6,666 nucleotides of DNA from an uncultured Collinsella sp. GTDB taxonomy: Bacteria; Actinomycetota; Coriobacteriia; Coriobacteriales; Coriobacteriaceae. The position numbers and the translations under genes were made by a program. The notes below the pieces were generated by a model, which did no database searches, was not told the DNA's origin, and saw only the letters and a program-made list of their open reading frames with translations. Shown here in pieces: positions 5,481 to 6,666 of the stretch. Every line of letters starts with the position of its first letter. The first letter of the stretch is position 1. The DNA lies in NCBI GenBank assembly GCA_900548565.1, contig URKV01000098.1, positions 1 to 6,666 on the forward strand, read 5' to 3'.

Positions 5481-6473
5481 ATGGATCAGGACAAGACAAC
5501 CGTGATGGGCGGCTACGGTTCCGCGCAGGCTGGCGATAGCGCCGATGCGACCCGCGTTGTTCCCAACCCTGGTTATGCCGACCCCGCCGCGACGCAGCCT
5601 TCTGCCGAGCCCACCCGGGTTATGGGCTATGGCGACACGGCGCAGGATTCTTACGCTGCATCTTCGCAAGGCCCCTATGGCAACGCAGCTCCGGATCCGT
5701 TTGATTACGCACCGCAGGATTCTTATGCTGCCTCGACGCCGAATCCCTATGATGACCTGCCGCAAAATCCCATTCCGCAGCCTCAGCAGACGACGTATAT
5801 GCCTCGCACGGCGCAGCCTCGCTACGAGTCGCGCGAGCCGTATCGCGAGTACCCCAAGTCGATTCCGCAATATGGCGAGGACGAGGAGAAGAAGCCGTCG
5901 CGTTCGTCGAGCGTGATCAAGAAGATTCTCATCGTGCTGGCGATTTTCTTTGCGCTGTCGGTTGTGTTTGCCATCGTGTCGGGCATGCTCAACAAGCGGG
6001 GGAGCTCAACGGCCGATACCGCTGCCGAGCAAACCGAGTCCGCCTCGTCTAGCACCGTCGATCTGAGCGATATCCCGGGGCAGTATTGGTCCAACGCCAA
6101 GAAGCTTCTCAAGTCGCGCGGCGCCGATCTTTCGAATGCCGTGGTCCTGACTGATGATGGCTCAACGCCCGTCGTCGATGCCAACTGGGTCGTTACTTCT
6201 GCCTACTATAACGACAGCGGCAACCTCGAAATTCAGCTCACGCACAAGGACGGCTCGTCGGGCAACGCGTCCGGCGACCAGGGCGGCGCGGACAGCTCGA
6301 GTTCCAATACGCTGGAGGACTTGAGCAACAAGGCGCAGGAGTTGGGAGACAAGGCGCAAGAGCTGGGCGACACGGCACAAAACCTGGGCGATACCGCGCA
6401 GAACTTGGGCGGCTTGGCGACGGATGCCTGGAACGCCCTGCAAAACGGCATCTCGGGCGCGCAGGGAAACTAG
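5481..6473 (+). CDS. Single-pass membrane protein with Thr-motif tail and PASTA-like domain
   Basis: Not a named family I recognise. ATG 5481 follows AAAGGA (5467-5472, eight bases away) and the product is 330 residues. Residues 1-144 form a long polar, probably disordered tail rich in Pro, Tyr, Gln, Asp and Ala, with four related threonine motifs: KTTVM (5-9), ATRVV (23-27), PTRVM (44-48) and QTTYM (103-107). It also holds a duplicated QDSYAAS segment. The charged stretch EDEEKKPSR precedes one membrane helix at about 147-170 (ILIVLAIFFALSVVFAIV) with KK before it and NKR after it. There is no signal peptide, so the long tail is probably cytoplasmic. Beyond the membrane, a Ser/Thr-rich linker leads to residues about 193-256 (SDIPGQYWSNAKKLLKSRG ... 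WVVTSAYY ... LEIQLTHK). Their pattern resembles one PASTA domain (PG...A...L...G, then VV and a final strand). After a Gly/Ser linker, residues 278-320 form an amphipathic heptad-repeat helix. The layout suggests an envelope sensor or scaffold tied to Ser/Thr phosphorylation; this is inference. The gene stands alone between a terminator and a convergent gene. Confidence 0.88.
   Translation: MDQDKTTVMGGYGSAQAGDSADATRVVPNPGYADPAATQPSAEPTRVMGYGDTAQDSYAASSQGPYGNAAPDPFDYAPQDSYAASTPNPYDDLPQNPIPQPQQTTYMPRTAQPRYESREPYREYPKSIPQYGEDEEKKPSRSSSVIKKILIVLAIFFALSVVFAIVSGMLNKRGSSTADTAAEQTESASSSTVDLSDIPGQYWSNAKKLLKSRGADLSNAVVLTDDGSTPVVDANWVVTSAYYNDSGNLEIQLTHKDGSSGNASGDQGGADSSSSNTLEDLSNKAQELGDKAQELGDTAQNLGDTAQNLGGLATDAWNALQNGISGAQGN
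5643..5750 (+). repeat. Duplicated QDSYAAS segment within the tail coding region
   Basis: Two 36-base units, 5643-5678 and 5715-5750, encode QDSYAASSQGPY (residues 55-66) and QDSYAASTPNPY (residues 79-90), separated by 12 residues. Eight of the first eight positions but one are alike in protein, and the DNA shares caggattctta with scattered third-base changes afterwards. This looks like an old internal duplication in a disordered tail, not a mobile repeat. Confidence 0.7.
6330..6413 (+). repeat. Four tandem 21-base units encoding a heptad repeat
   Basis: Units 6330-6350, 6351-6371, 6372-6392 and 6393-6413 encode KAQELGD, KAQELGD, TAQNLGD and TAQNLGG (residues 284-311). Ala and Leu recur at spacings of three and four, as expected for one face of an amphipathic or coiled-coil helix, and LEDLSN before and LATDAWNAL after extend the pattern. 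Units 1 and 2 differ at three bases, all synonymous, so the protein repeat is better preserved than the DNA. Confidence 0.85.
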
Positions 6474-6485
6474 CTGTTAAGCAGG

Positions 6486-6620
6486 CTACAACTGCTCGGC
6501 CGGACGCTCGGGCGAGCTAAAGCCCGAATCAAACGTGACGACGCATGAGGCATCGGGTCGGCGCTCGTGCACGATGCGCGTGACGAGCTCCAGCAGCTCC
6601 TCGTCGGATATGTCAAAGCC
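6486..6620 (-). CDS. C-terminal end of an unrecognised convergent gene, 5'-truncated
   Basis: On the minus strand a frame is open from the adapter junction (first codon GGC, 6620-6618) through 44 codons to TAG at 6488-6486. The peptide begins GFDISDEELLELVTRIVHER and ends VVTFDSGFSSPERPAEQL. It has the G/C-rich third positions and the balanced charged-helix-then-strand composition of real coding sequence, unlike the other frames here. The start is beyond the fragment. Its stop lies 12 bases from the stop of the plus-strand gene ending at 6473, so the two genes converge tail to tail, with no obvious terminator between them. I do not recognise the product; 44 residues are too few to assign a function. 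Confidence 0.7.
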   Translation of the reverse strand, partial: GFDISDEELLELVTRIVHERRPDASCVVTFDSGFSSPERPAEQL

Positions 6621-6666
6621 CTGTCTCTTATACACATCTCCGAGCCCACGAGACTCCTGAGCATCT
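6621..6666 (-). other. Illumina Nextera Read 2 (P7-side) adapter, artefact
   Basis: This is not genomic DNA. Positions 6621-6639 (CTGTCTCTTATACACATCT) are the reverse complement of the Tn5 mosaic end. Positions 6640-6654 (CCGAGCCCACGAGAC) are the Read 2 adapter stem. Positions 6655-6662 (TCCTGAGC) match the i7 index I know as N704, and 6663-6666 (ATCT) begin the P7 tail. Read on the minus strand it encodes the familiar adapter peptide SLVGSEMCIRDR. Confidence 0.98.

Noticed and set aside
6508..6527. TCGGGC/GCCCGA hairpin as a bidirectional terminator for the convergent genes.
   Set aside because: It lies inside the minus-strand coding end and has no T run on either side.

Overview
The window is one continuous piece of GC-rich bacterial DNA, positions 50-6620, enclosed at both ends by untrimmed Illumina Nextera library adapters (1-49 and 6621-6666). 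The adapters are not biological. Any gene or peptide that reads across position 50 or 6620 is an artefact beyond that point. Both outer genes are cut off where the adapters begin.

The biological DNA looks like a Gram-positive actinobacterium. The strong G/C third-position preference, a Cheo/LexA-type SOS box (GAAC-N4-GTTC), a ruvC-ruvA-ruvB operon in actinobacterial order and a membrane protein with a PASTA-like outer domain all point that way. My best guess is the class Coriobacteriia, perhaps Collinsella or a relative. This rests on general impression, not on a database match.

Layout, left to right. (1) 50-1143, +: the 3' part of an unrecognised, mostly helical soluble protein. (2) 1203-1225: an extended -10 promoter immediately followed by an SOS box. 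(3) 1281-3489, +: ruvC, ruvA and ruvB, the complete Holliday-junction branch-migration and resolution machine, with both junctions overlapping as TGATG. (4) 3634-5301, +: fhs, formate-tetrahydrofolate ligase, with its own probable promoter and a strong intrinsic terminator at 5327-5362. (5) 5481-6473, +: a single-pass membrane protein with a long low-complexity cytoplasmic tail carrying four similar threonine motifs, an extracytoplasmic PASTA-like region and a C-terminal heptad-repeat helix. (6) 6486-6620, -: the last 44 codons of a convergent gene whose 5' part lies beyond the fragment.

RuvA and RuvB bind and migrate four-way DNA junctions and RuvC cuts them. The SOS box indicates that all three are induced together when DNA is damaged. 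Fhs is a separate one-carbon metabolism unit supplying 10-formyl-tetrahydrofolate. The 5481-6473 protein is the least explained complete gene and the best candidate for something new. I see no mobile element, CRISPR array, RNA gene or defence system, and most of the window is ordinary core genome.
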